DNA of 64,000 bases from Dietzia natronolimnaea (GTDB taxonomy: Bacteria; Actinomycetota; Actinomycetes; Mycobacteriales; Mycobacteriaceae): the NCBI RefSeq assembly GCF_039525805.1, contig NZ_BAAAHZ010000003.1. The stretch is one strand, 5' to 3'. Below the pieces are notes generated by a model. The model had not been told where the DNA came from, did no database searches, and saw only the letters and a program-made list of their open reading frames with translations. Of this stretch, positions 24,549-31,332 are shown in pieces (positions within the stretch are counted from its first letter, which is position 1; every line of letters starts with the position of its first letter). Made by a program: the position numbers and the translations under genes.

Positions 24549-24728
24549 CTGGCGGACATGCCCCCGCGGTTGGCGGACATGCCCCCGCGGTTGGCGGACA
24601 TGCCCCCGCGGTTGGCGGACATGCCTCCGCGGTTGGCGGACTTCTCGTGCGATTCCGGGCCGATTTTGGCACCTCCTGCCCGCCAACTGAGGAAGCATGT
24701 CCGCCAACTCGGGGAGCGGGTCCGCCCG
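24549..24728. repeat. Array A: 21-bp-periodic TTGGCGGAC repeats in inverted halves
   Basis: Half-site TTGGCGGAC (first copy CTGGCGGAC) occurs at 24549, 24570, 24591, 24612 and 24633, spaced exactly 21 bp. After a 36-nt centre (24642-24677) the reverse complement appears at 24678 (GCCCGCCAA), 24699 (GTCCGCCAA) and 24720 (GTCCGCCCG), again every 21 bp. The 12-nt spacers of the left half are nearly identical (ATGCCCCCGCGG). The whole stretch 24513-24857 otherwise has no convincing gene; open frames through it only mirror the repeat as a 7-residue peptide. Confidence 0.93.
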
Positions 24729-24857
24729 GTCTGCCGGACCGCCACGTGAGCCAGGCGGACTGAACTCGTCGTAGTTCCTGTGAATCGTCGTCATCCCTGT
24801 CCACATGGACGTCGTCACCCGCCGGTCGACACGTGATGACCGGTCAGGATTGCCGTC

Positions 24858-25817
24858 ATGAGACGCGACCGGCGATTCCGAGACACCCGGCCTCCCACCC
24901 CGCTCCCCGCCTCGTTGGCGGATGCGGTTGCAGGCGGGCAGCCATTCGCGGCGAGCCAGGCTCTCGAGACCGGACTGGTGACGAGATACGCGCTCCGATC
25001 GGCGTTCAGAATGATCGTCCCCGGTGTGTACGCCGCGAAGGGGGCACGGCTGAGCAGGTGGGACTTCATTCGTGCGGTCGACATCTGGGCGCCTGCAGAC
25101 GCGGTGATCGGAGGGTGGTCCGCCGCGTACCTCCATGGGGAACACTGGTACTCGACAGAGCGGGGCAACGGCGTCGTCGATGTCTTCACCTCAGCCGAGC
25201 CCCGCGTGCCGACCGGGGTTCGGGAGCGCCGGCTGCGGCAACCCATCCCGGCCGCGGACGCGTGCGAGATCGGCGGAGTACGAATCACCGCACCAGCCCG
25301 AACCGCGGTCGACGTGGCAAGGTGGTCCACTGGCGCTGATCGGAGGATCTGCATCGTGGACTCCGTGTGCTTCGCCACCAACACCAGCGTTCGCGCGGTT
25401 GCCGACGCTGCAACGCGGATGCCCGGCCAACACGGGGTCTCGAGGGTGGTTCGACTGCTCGCCGCCTGCGACGCGGACGCGCACTCTCCGCAGGAGAGCC
25501 TCCTCCGGCTCAGAATCGAGCGCTCTTCACTGCCTCAGCCAGTCTCGCAGTTCGAGATATGCGAACCGTCGGGGCATCTCCTTACAATTGCCGACCTCGC
25601 GTACGCCCGCGAGAAGGTCGCGATCTTCTACGATGGACGACATCACGGAGATCCGGAACAGTGGCGCCGGGACCTCCGGATCACCGCTCGGTTGGCGGAC
25701 CTTGGCTGGCAGGTCGTCCGTGTGACAAAGGGAATGCGCCCGGAAGAGGTCATCGGCCATATCGCGAGTGCCCTGACCCGCGCCCGACGAGACCTCCAGC
25801 ACCTGACTTCATCCTGA
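24858..25817 (+). CDS. AbiEi-like / DUF559 endonuclease-domain protein
   Basis: 319 codons from the ATG at 24858. The N-terminal part (about 25-130) looks like the AbiEi/type IV antitoxin winged-helix region of this protein class (ASQALETGLVTRYALRSAF, VPGVYAAKGARLSR). The C-terminal part (about 210-310) has the DUF559/Vsr-like nuclease pattern: SPQESLLRLRIE, TIADLAYAREKVAIFYDGRHH, WRRDLRITARLADLGWQVVRV, in which Glu, Asp and the HH-x-D region would be catalytic. Common solitary gene in Mycobacteriales; role unproven. It is flanked by two repeat arrays of the same design and its codon use is less GC-extreme than that of the steroid genes, pointing to transfer. Confidence 0.8.
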   Translation: MRRDRRFRDTRPPTPLPASLADAVAGGQPFAASQALETGLVTRYALRSAFRMIVPGVYAAKGARLSRWDFIRAVDIWAPADAVIGGWSAAYLHGEHWYSTERGNGVVDVFTSAEPRVPTGVRERRLRQPIPAADACEIGGVRITAPARTAVDVARWSTGADRRICIVDSVCFATNTSVRAVADAATRMPGQHGVSRVVRLLAACDADAHSPQESLLRLRIERSSLPQPVSQFEICEPSGHLLTIADLAYAREKVAIFYDGRHHGDPEQWRRDLRITARLADLGWQVVRVTKGMRPEEVIGHIASALTRARRDLQHLTSS

Positions 25818-25836
25818 ACGAGCCCTCGCGTGGCAG

Positions 25837-25995
25837 CTGGCGGGCACCCCACCCCGCTTGGCGGCCATGTCCTCGCCGTTGGCGGACACCCCCTCGCAGC
25901 TGGCGGACCCGATATGCGAAATCCGGGCCTGAAACGCGAGAAATGTCCGCCAGCCCGAAGCGCCTGTCCGCCAACCGAAGGCTCTTCTCCGCCAA
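25837..25995. repeat. Array B: second 21-bp-periodic repeat array with the same geometry
   Basis: Half-sites CTGGCGGGC, TTGGCGGCC, TTGGCGGAC and CTGGCGGAC start at 25837, 25858, 25879 and 25900 (21-bp steps). After a 36-nt centre (25909-25944) inverted half-sites GTCCGCCAG, GTCCGCCAA and CTCCGCCAA start at 25945, 25966 and 25987 (21-bp steps). Centre length equals that of array A, and both centres share TGCGA then TCCGGGCC. The spacers here are more diverged, so array B looks older or less recently amplified. 25996-26084 holds nothing else recognisable. Confidence 0.92.
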
Positions 25996-26084
25996 CCGGG
26001 CTCGGAGCAGTCGAGGGGCGTGCTGGAGAGGTAGTCGGGTGCGAGCTCGGTCGGGGGCGGGGTGACATGCGCCTGCCGAGTGCC

Positions 26085-27140
26085 TCAGGCAGGAACGGCG
26101 GCCGCGATGTCCGCCAGGCAGGCGAGGATCTCCCGGTGGGTGTCCTCCGTGGCCTCCAGGTGCATGAGATGCCCCGCCGGTGAGGAGATCGCCCGGACCA
26201 TCCGCACATCGTCGTGATGACGCCCCAGCTTGGAGAGCGGATCCCGGCCGTGGAAGCCCTCGAGGTCCGGGTCGTGCTCGGAGTAGAGGAAGTAGAACGG
26301 GACGGGGTTGGTCTGCCGCTCGAACTCCTTGCGCGCGAACCACGACACGTCCATCGCCCGGTACCACTGCAGCGGGCCGGCGAACCCGGTCCGGGCGTAC
26401 TCGGCCTCGTAGACGTCCATCTCCTCGATGGAGAACCACCGCCACGGCAGCGGCGGCGCCTCGGGTAGCGCCTCGAGATAGGTCGACCCCGGGGGGTGCT
26501 GCCAGACGTCGAGGTAGTGGTACTCTGCGGACAGGGCGTAGAAGACCCGGGTGAGGAACTCGCGCTCGCGACCGGCGAGATCGGCCTCCGCCACTCCCGG
26601 CTGCGTGAAGTAGTTCAGGTGCAGGAAGTGCTTCTCGGCCATCATCGCCGAACCCTCCAGCGGCGGCACCGACCCGGCGGTACCCATGAACGGGTTCTCC
26701 ATCCCGATCACCGCGCGCACCCGGCCCGGTTCCAGATGGCAGGTGTCGTACGCGACGCCCGCGCCGAAATCGAAGCCCACCACCACCACGCGCTCCTTGC
26801 CCTCGGCGTCGCACACCGCCAGGACGTCGTCGACCACCTCGCGCGGCGAGTAGGCCCGGACGTCGGCCGGCGCGTCCGAACGCCCCATGCCGCGCAGGTC
26901 GGGCGCGATGACCCGCCACCCGGCTGCGGCGAGGACGGGGAGCATGCGGTGCCAGGTGAACCAGAAGTGCGGGAAACCGTGGAGGAGGACCACGGTGCCC
27001 GGGGGGCCGTCCGCGGAACCAGGGTGGCCGTCCGCGGAACCAGGGGGGCCGTCCGCGGATGCCGTGTCCGGTTCGGCGACGACGTAGTGGAGACGGACGC
27101 CGTCGCGGTCGACGTAGCGGTGGTCGAGCATGTCTTTCAC
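26085..27140 (-). CDS. Alpha/beta hydrolase, epoxide hydrolase / dehalogenase type
   Basis: 351 codons from a GTG at 27140 with AGGAGG 4-5 nt ahead; an ATG three codons in is an alternative. HGFPHFWFTWHRML (HGxP oxyanion motif, residue 54 on) and nucleophile elbow VVGFDFGAG with Asp place it in the Asp-nucleophile epoxide hydrolase group; the His base is in SSPAGHLMHLEA near the end. The Asp elbow argues against it being HsaD. Residues 28-48 are three tandem SADG(P/H)PG copies, an insertion in the strand before the oxyanion loop. It follows cyp125 in the place where the igr operon lies in M. tuberculosis. Confidence 0.83.
   Translation of the reverse strand: MKDMLDHRYVDRDGVRLHYVVAEPDTASADGPPGSADGHPGSADGPPGTVVLLHGFPHFWFTWHRMLPVLAAAGWRVIAPDLRGMGRSDAPADVRAYSPREVVDDVLAVCDAEGKERVVVVGFDFGAGVAYDTCHLEPGRVRAVIGMENPFMGTAGSVPPLEGSAMMAEKHFLHLNYFTQPGVAEADLAGREREFLTRVFYALSAEYHYLDVWQHPPGSTYLEALPEAPPLPWRWFSIEEMDVYEAEYARTGFAGPLQWYRAMDVSWFARKEFERQTNPVPFYFLYSEHDPDLEGFHGRDPLSKLGRHHDDVRMVRAISSPAGHLMHLEATEDTHREILACLADIAAAVPA
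26997..27060 (-). repeat. Three 21-bp tandem units inside the hydrolase gene
   Basis: The unit GGCCGTCCGCGGAACCAGG-like repeats three times and encodes SADGPPG, SADGHPG, SADGPPG. In-frame slippage is the likely origin. Confidence 0.85.
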
Positions 27141-27231
27141 ACTGCCTCCTCCGGCCTCCGCCCGACGGGGTTCGGCCTAATCGGTGGAGCCTCTCCGAGG
27201 GATGACGACGAGGCCCGCCCGGAGAGAACCG

Positions 27232-27272
27232 CGGCCCCGACCCGGCCTGGCGAGAAGGCGGGGTCGGGGCCG
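27232..27272 (-). terminator. Hairpin after cyp125
   Basis: Arms CGGCCCCGACCC (27232-27243) and GGGTCGGGGCCG (27261-27272) with a 17-nt loop, about 30 bp beyond the cyp125 stop. It separates cyp125 from the hydrolase gene, which therefore probably has its own promoter. Confidence 0.75.
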
Positions 27273-27300
27273 TGGGCCGGGCCGTGTGTGGGGGCTCGGG

Positions 27301-28545
27301 TCAGCGCATGACCGGGCACTTGTAGTCGACCGACCACTCGGTGATGCCGTTAAGCCACCCCGAGCGGATGCGGGAGGGCTCCCCGAGGGCCTCCAGGTTG
27401 GGGAGGTGATCGGCGATGGCGTTGAAGATCAGTTCGATCTGCAGCCTGGCCAGGTTCGCCCCGATGCAGTAGTGCGGGCCGTTCCCGCCGAAACTCAGGT
27501 GCGGGTTGGGATCGCGCAGGATGTTGAACGAGAAGGGGTCCTCGAAAACGTCCTCGTCGAAGTTCGCCGAGCCGTACATGATGGCGGCGCGGTCGCCCTT
27601 CTTCATGGTCACACCCCCGATCTCGACGTCCTCGGTGGCGGTGCGCTGGAACGACGTGATCGGCGAGGCCCAGCGGAGGATCTCGTCGTAGGCGGTCGCG
27701 GGGCGCTCGGCCTTGAACAGCTCCCACTGGTCGGGGTTGTCGAGGAAGGCGACCATCCCGTGTGTGGTGGCGTTGCGGGTGGTCTCGTTGCCGGCCACGG
27801 CCAGCAGCACCACGAACCAACCGAACTCGTCGGCGGTGAGCCTCTCGCCGTCGATGTCGGCCTGGATGAGCTTGGTGACCAGGTCGTCACGGGGATCGAT
27901 CTCGCGCTTGGCAGCGAGGTCCTGCGCATAGGACAGGACCATGGCGTTGGCCATCTGCGACTCTTCGACCTTGCCGGGTACGTCGTAACTGGTCATCTGG
28001 TTGGACCACTCGAAGATCTGATGCCGGTCCTCGAGGGGGATGCCGATGAGCTCGGCGATCGCCTGCAGAGGCAGCTCGGAGGCCACCTCGGTGATGAAGT
28101 CGCCGCTGCCCTTGGCGGCCGCGGTCTCGACGATGACCCGCGCCTTCTCGGCGAGGTGGTCCCGGAGCTTCTCGATGTTGCGCGGGGTGAAGCCCTTGGA
28201 GATGGTGCGCCGGTACTTCTTGTGCTCTTCACCGTCCTGGTTGATGAACAGCAGGCGGGTCAGCTCGACGATCTCGCGCTCGGTGCCCGGTGCGAAGCGC
28301 GGGATCGCGGTGTTCTCGAAGGTGGAGAACACCTCGTTGGTGCGCCGGGAGATCTCCTTGACGTCCTCGTGCTTGGTGACCACCCAGTACCCGTGGTCGT
28401 CGAACCCGTCGGCCCCGGGCTCGTTGGCGCACCACCGGATCGGTTCGGTGCGACGGAGGTGAGCCCACTCCGGATGCGGGAGCCGCTTCTCGTAGAGCTC
28501 CGGGTCCGTGAAGTCGAAACCCTCGGGGATGGTGACTGCCTGCAC
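27301..28545 (-). CDS. cyp125: Sterol 26-monooxygenase cytochrome P450 CYP125
   Basis: 414 codons from a GTG at 28545 with AAGGAG 6 nt ahead (the frame is open further upstream into the promoter). P450 marks: I-helix AVAGNETTRNATTHG, ExxR in EILRW, and the haem loop FGGNGPHYCIGANLAR near the C terminus. CYP125 (Rv3545c) oxidises C26/C27 of cholest-4-en-3-one to start side-chain breakdown. Divergent from fadA5 across two KstR-type boxes, as in M. tuberculosis. Downstream the igr genes are missing: a terminator and a hydrolase gene follow instead. Confidence 0.94.
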   Translation of the reverse strand: MQAVTIPEGFDFTDPELYEKRLPHPEWAHLRRTEPIRWCANEPGADGFDDHGYWVVTKHEDVKEISRRTNEVFSTFENTAIPRFAPGTEREIVELTRLLFINQDGEEHKKYRRTISKGFTPRNIEKLRDHLAEKARVIVETAAAKGSGDFITEVASELPLQAIAELIGIPLEDRHQIFEWSNQMTSYDVPGKVEESQMANAMVLSYAQDLAAKREIDPRDDLVTKLIQADIDGERLTADEFGWFVVLLAVAGNETTRNATTHGMVAFLDNPDQWELFKAERPATAYDEILRWASPITSFQRTATEDVEIGGVTMKKGDRAAIMYGSANFDEDVFEDPFSFNILRDPNPHLSFGGNGPHYCIGANLARLQIELIFNAIADHLPNLEALGEPSRIRSGWLNGITEWSVDYKCPVMR

Positions 28546-28632
28546 TGGTACTCCTTGACCGCGTCGGATGCGTCTCGTGCTCGTCGACCGACGACCCCGG
28601 GATACTGCGAACCCGGGACCCGAGCGGTAATC

Positions 28633-28646
28633 TAGAACACGTTCCA
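28633..28646. promoter_or_regulatory. KstR-type operator 1 in the cyp125 / fadA5 promoter
   Basis: TAGAACACGTTCCA fully matches TnnAACnnGTTnnA, 88 bp upstream of the cyp125 start. Confidence 0.87.
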
Positions 28647-28656
28647 CCCACCATAC

Positions 28657-28670
28657 TAGAACACGTTCCC
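28657..28670. promoter_or_regulatory. KstR-type operator 2 in the cyp125 / fadA5 promoter
   Basis: TAGAACACGTTCCC matches except the last base, 47 bp upstream of fadA5. Its centre is 24 bp from that of operator 1, on nearly the same helix face; one site per divergent promoter is a simple reading. Confidence 0.82.
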
Positions 28671-28716
28671 CCTGGGTCCCTGTTTTCATCGGGCCCGGTC
28701 ACCCGGAAGGACCACC

Positions 28717-29883
28717 ATGGGCAATCCCGTCATCGTCGAGGCCGTTCGCTCCCCGATCGGCAAGGCTCGCGGCGCACTGTCGGGCCTGCACCCCGCACAC
28801 CTGCTGGGCGCCTCCCAGAAGGAGGTCATCCGGCGCGCCGGGATCGACGCGTCGCTGGTCGAGCAGGTCGTGGGCGGCTGTGTCACCCAGGCCGGCGCGC
28901 AGGGCAACAACGTCACCCGCGGCGCGTGGCTCGCCTCCGGACTGCCGTGGCAGACCGCGTGCACGACGATCGACTGCCAGTGCTCGTCCGCTCAGCAGGC
29001 CAACCACTTCATCGCCAACCTCATCCACGCCGGCGCGATGGATGTCGGGATCGCCTGCGGAGTGGAGTCGATGAGCTGGATCGCCCTGCGCGCGGCGGTC
29101 GGTAACGGGGAGAACGGGATGCCGCGGCCGGACGACTGGGAGCTCGATCTGCCCGACCAGTTCACCGCCGCGGACCGTATCGCCGCACGCCGGGGGATCA
29201 CCCGCGAGCAGCTCGAGGAGCTCGGCGTCCGATCCCAGGCCAACGCCAGGCGGGCGTGGGACGAGGGACGCTTCGACCGCGAGACCTTCGCGGTCGACGC
29301 CCCCGAACGCCTCAATGACGGCACCTACACCGGCGAGACGGTGTCCGTCACCCGGGACCAGGGCCTGCGCGAGACCACCGCGGACGCGCTCGCCGGCCTC
29401 AAGCCGGTCCTGGAGGGCGGCCTGCACACCGCCGGCACCTCCAGCCAGATGTCCGACGGCTCGGCCGCGGTGCTGCTCATGGACGAGGACGTCGCCAAGG
29501 CCCACGGGCTCAGGCCCCGCGCGCGGATCGTCCACCAGGCGCTGGTCGGCGGCGAGCCCGAGTACCACCTCGACGGCCCCGTCCAGGCCACCCAGCGCGT
29601 GCTCGACCGGTCGGGGATGTCCATCTCCGATTTCGACCTCTTCGAGTGCAACGAGGCGTTCGCCTCCGTGCTGCTCAGCTGGGCGCAGGTCCACGGGCCG
29701 GACATGGACAAGGTCAACGTCAACGGCGGCGCCATCGCGATCGGACATCCCGTCGGCAGCACCGGCGCTAGGCTCATCACGACCGCCCTGCACGAGCTCG
29801 AGCGCACGGACGGCGACCGCGCCCTCATCACGATGTGCGCGGGCGGCGCCCAGGCCTCGGCGAGCATCATCGAGAGGATCTGA
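28717..29883 (+). CDS. fadA5: Steroid side-chain thiolase FadA5
   Basis: 388 codons from the ATG at 28717 with GGAAGG ahead. Thiolase with nucleophile Cys89 in TIDCQCSSAQQ, GGAIAIGHPVGSTGAR with the active-site His, and CAGGAQASASIIE with the second Cys. Orthologue Rv3546 cleaves the beta-keto sterol side chain, releasing acetyl-CoA or propionyl-CoA. The QCSS variation instead of the usual QCGS is seen in FadA5-type enzymes. A GNAT gene starts 1 bp after its stop. Confidence 0.93.
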   Translation: MGNPVIVEAVRSPIGKARGALSGLHPAHLLGASQKEVIRRAGIDASLVEQVVGGCVTQAGAQGNNVTRGAWLASGLPWQTACTTIDCQCSSAQQANHFIANLIHAGAMDVGIACGVESMSWIALRAAVGNGENGMPRPDDWELDLPDQFTAADRIAARRGITREQLEELGVRSQANARRAWDEGRFDRETFAVDAPERLNDGTYTGETVSVTRDQGLRETTADALAGLKPVLEGGLHTAGTSSQMSDGSAAVLLMDEDVAKAHGLRPRARIVHQALVGGEPEYHLDGPVQATQRVLDRSGMSISDFDLFECNEAFASVLLSWAQVHGPDMDKVNVNGGAIAIGHPVGSTGARLITTALHELERTDGDRALITMCAGGAQASASIIERI

Positions 29884-29884
29884 C

Positions 29885-30472
29885 ATGAGCAGCAACGCCA
29901 TCGAGACGGCCGCGGCCCGCAGGAGCGAGGTCTTCGCGGCCCTCGCGTCAGCGGACTCCAGGCAGGATGCCGCAGCGGCACTGGCCGACCTCCTCTCCAT
30001 CCCCTCCGAGGAGGCCGAAGCAGTACTCCGGGCGCCGCTGGAGAACCTTCTGGGACAACCGGGCGACTCCTCCGCCCCCACCGGGCCGGGCGGCTTCACC
30101 CTGCACCCGTTCCGCGACTCGGAGCACCACAGGTCCCTCTTCCACTCCCGGTCCTCGGACGAGACCTCCGCGACCGGAGGCGCGTGGGACGAGAAGAAGA
30201 CCGAGGCCGAACTGCGCGAGGGACTGCGGCGCGTCGAGGCCGAGTCGGCCATGTGGTTCGTCGCCGTGGACACCTCCCGTGACCAGCCGGTGGGCCTGGT
30301 GTTCGGTGAGCAGATCGACGACGGCGATGTCGACGTGGCCATCTGGATCCACCCCGAGGAGCGCAAGAAGGGCTTCGGTCTGGCCGCGCTGAAGGAGAGC
30401 CGACGCGAGCTGGCGGCGTTCTTCCCGGGCAAGCACGTGATCGTCCGCGCGCCGCTGTCGGGGTCCAAGTGA
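29885..30472 (+). CDS. GNAT-fold acetyltransferase-like protein between fadA5 and ddn
   Basis: 195 codons from the ATG at 29885. The first 60 residues are helical (SRQDAAAALADLLSIPSEEA) and resemble the small helical segment seen at the end of GyrA-like coiled coils. The rest has a GNAT pattern: AMWFVAVDTSRDQPVGLVFG, then the acetyl-CoA loop EERKKGFGLAALKE. Function unknown. It is tied into the fadA5 message (1-bp gap) and overlaps the ddn-like gene by 4 bp; this arrangement is not part of the M. tuberculosis locus, where Rv3547 follows fadA5 directly. Confidence 0.7.
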   Translation: MSSNAIETAAARRSEVFAALASADSRQDAAAALADLLSIPSEEAEAVLRAPLENLLGQPGDSSAPTGPGGFTLHPFRDSEHHRSLFHSRSSDETSATGGAWDEKKTEAELREGLRRVEAESAMWFVAVDTSRDQPVGLVFGEQIDDGDVDVAIWIHPEERKKGFGLAALKESRRELAAFFPGKHVIVRAPLSGSK

Positions 30473-30972
30473 GCGAGAGTCACCCCGGGGTGGAGACCGG
30501 CGTGGACGATCCCCGGCGCTCCAAGCCGTGGGTCCTCGGCATCATCAAGGTGATGTCCCGCGTCAACACCTGGACGTACCGCGTCTCCGGCGGCCGTATC
30601 GGTGGCAACTGGAGGGTGGGATCGGCACTGAAGGCACCGGTTCCGGTCTGCCTGGTGACAACGACGGGACGCAAATCCGGCGAACCGCGCACGGTGCCGC
30701 TGCTCCACCTCCCGGACGGTGACCGGGTCCTGCTGGTCGCCTCCCAGGGCGGGCTGCCGAAGCACCCGCAGTGGTACCGGAACATCCTGGTGAATCCCGA
30801 GGTCACCATCCAGGTCGGGCGAAGGACCCGAGCGATGAGGGCGAGGGAGGCGACCGCGCAGGAGCGTGCCGAACTCTGGCCCCGCCTCGTCGAGCGCTAC
30901 TCGGACTTCGCCTCGTACCAGGCCAACACGAGCAGGGTCATCCCGGTGGTGATCTGCGAACCGCTCGGCTGA
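30469..30972 (+). CDS. ddn: Deazaflavin (F420)-dependent nitroreductase family protein (Ddn/Rv3547-like)
   Basis: 167 codons from a GTG at 30469 overlapping the GNAT stop. Split-barrel fold with the family motifs VCLVTTTGRKSGEPRTVPLL and GLPKHPQWYRNILVNPEVT. Ddn-type enzymes use reduced F420 to reduce quinones and activate nitroimidazoles such as pretomanid. Position after fadA5 and before the two SDR genes equals that of Rv3547 in M. tuberculosis, which supports true orthology rather than just family membership. Confidence 0.83.
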   Translation: MSESHPGVETGVDDPRRSKPWVLGIIKVMSRVNTWTYRVSGGRIGGNWRVGSALKAPVPVCLVTTTGRKSGEPRTVPLLHLPDGDRVLLVASQGGLPKHPQWYRNILVNPEVTIQVGRRTRAMRAREATAQERAELWPRLVERYSDFASYQANTSRVIPVVICEPLG

Positions 30973-30990
30973 CGCCGGCACTCCCGCTCC

Positions 30991-31023
30991 GGCCGGGGCC
31001 TCTCCTTCCGAGAGGCCCCGGCC
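30991..31023 (+). terminator. Hairpin after the ddn-like gene
   Basis: Perfect 13-bp arms GGCCGGGGCCTCT and AGAGGCCCCGGCC with a 7-nt loop, 19 bp after the stop. Ends the fadA5 operon. Confidence 0.85.
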
Positions 31024-31157
31024 GCTGTCGTCCACCCGGATGTCCATCCGGTCGCAGAGATCCCGATTCCCCCTCCCCGCGGCCCGGGGCGGCGACCCCG
31101 CCCCGACGCGTGGTCGACCCCACGGTTCTGGGTGTTCGTTTACTCGGCACACAGGTG

Positions 31158-31256
31158 TTGACGAGTGTTTATCAACCTCATATCACCTCATTAGTCACTT
31201 GCGCACCACTTCCTGAGCAAACCGTTGACACCCACTCAGCCTTAGAGGATTCTTAT
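31158..31256 (+). promoter_or_regulatory. Candidate promoters of the Gly-Ser repeat protein
   Basis: Region 31024-31332 has no gene. Two sigma-70-like candidates are visible: TTGACG at 31158 with TATCAC 17 nt further, and TTGACA at 31225 with GATTCT 17 nt further (31248). The stretch is clearly AT-richer than its surroundings. No KstR or KstR2 box was found here. Which element is used cannot be decided from the sequence. Confidence 0.4.
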
Positions 31257-31332
31257 CGGGGTTAGAAGACCGGACCTGGGACCACACGGTCCCGGTCGTC
31301 CGAGGGGTCACACCACCGAAAGGACCTCCCCC

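Noticed and set aside
24549..24728. CRISPR array
   Set aside because: Repeat units are only 21 bp, spacers within array A are nearly identical rather than unique, the orientation flips in the middle, and no cas genes are near.
24509..24804. Small proteins with MSANRGG or LADMPPR heptad repeats
   Set aside because: They arise because 21 is a multiple of three; all frames through the array are open and no ribosome site or codon bias supports any of them.
24858..25817. Restriction-modification or toxin-antitoxin pair
   Set aside because: Only one gene is present; no methylase, specificity subunit or AbiEii-type toxin partner lies next to it.
26085..27140. HsaD (meta-cleavage product hydrolase)
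   Set aside because: The nucleophile elbow is GFDFG with Asp; HsaD has a Ser nucleophile. The gene is also not in the hsa operon.
28699..31152. Antisense open frame of over 800 codons across fadA5, GNAT and ddn
   Set aside because: A high-GC shadow frame: low-complexity Arg/Pro/Gly/Ala composition, no recognisable domain, and fully covered by well-supported genes on the other strand.
31158..31256. KstR or KstR2 control of the Gly-Ser protein
   Set aside because: No AAC-n2-GTT or CAAG-n2-CTTG type box is seen in the upstream region.
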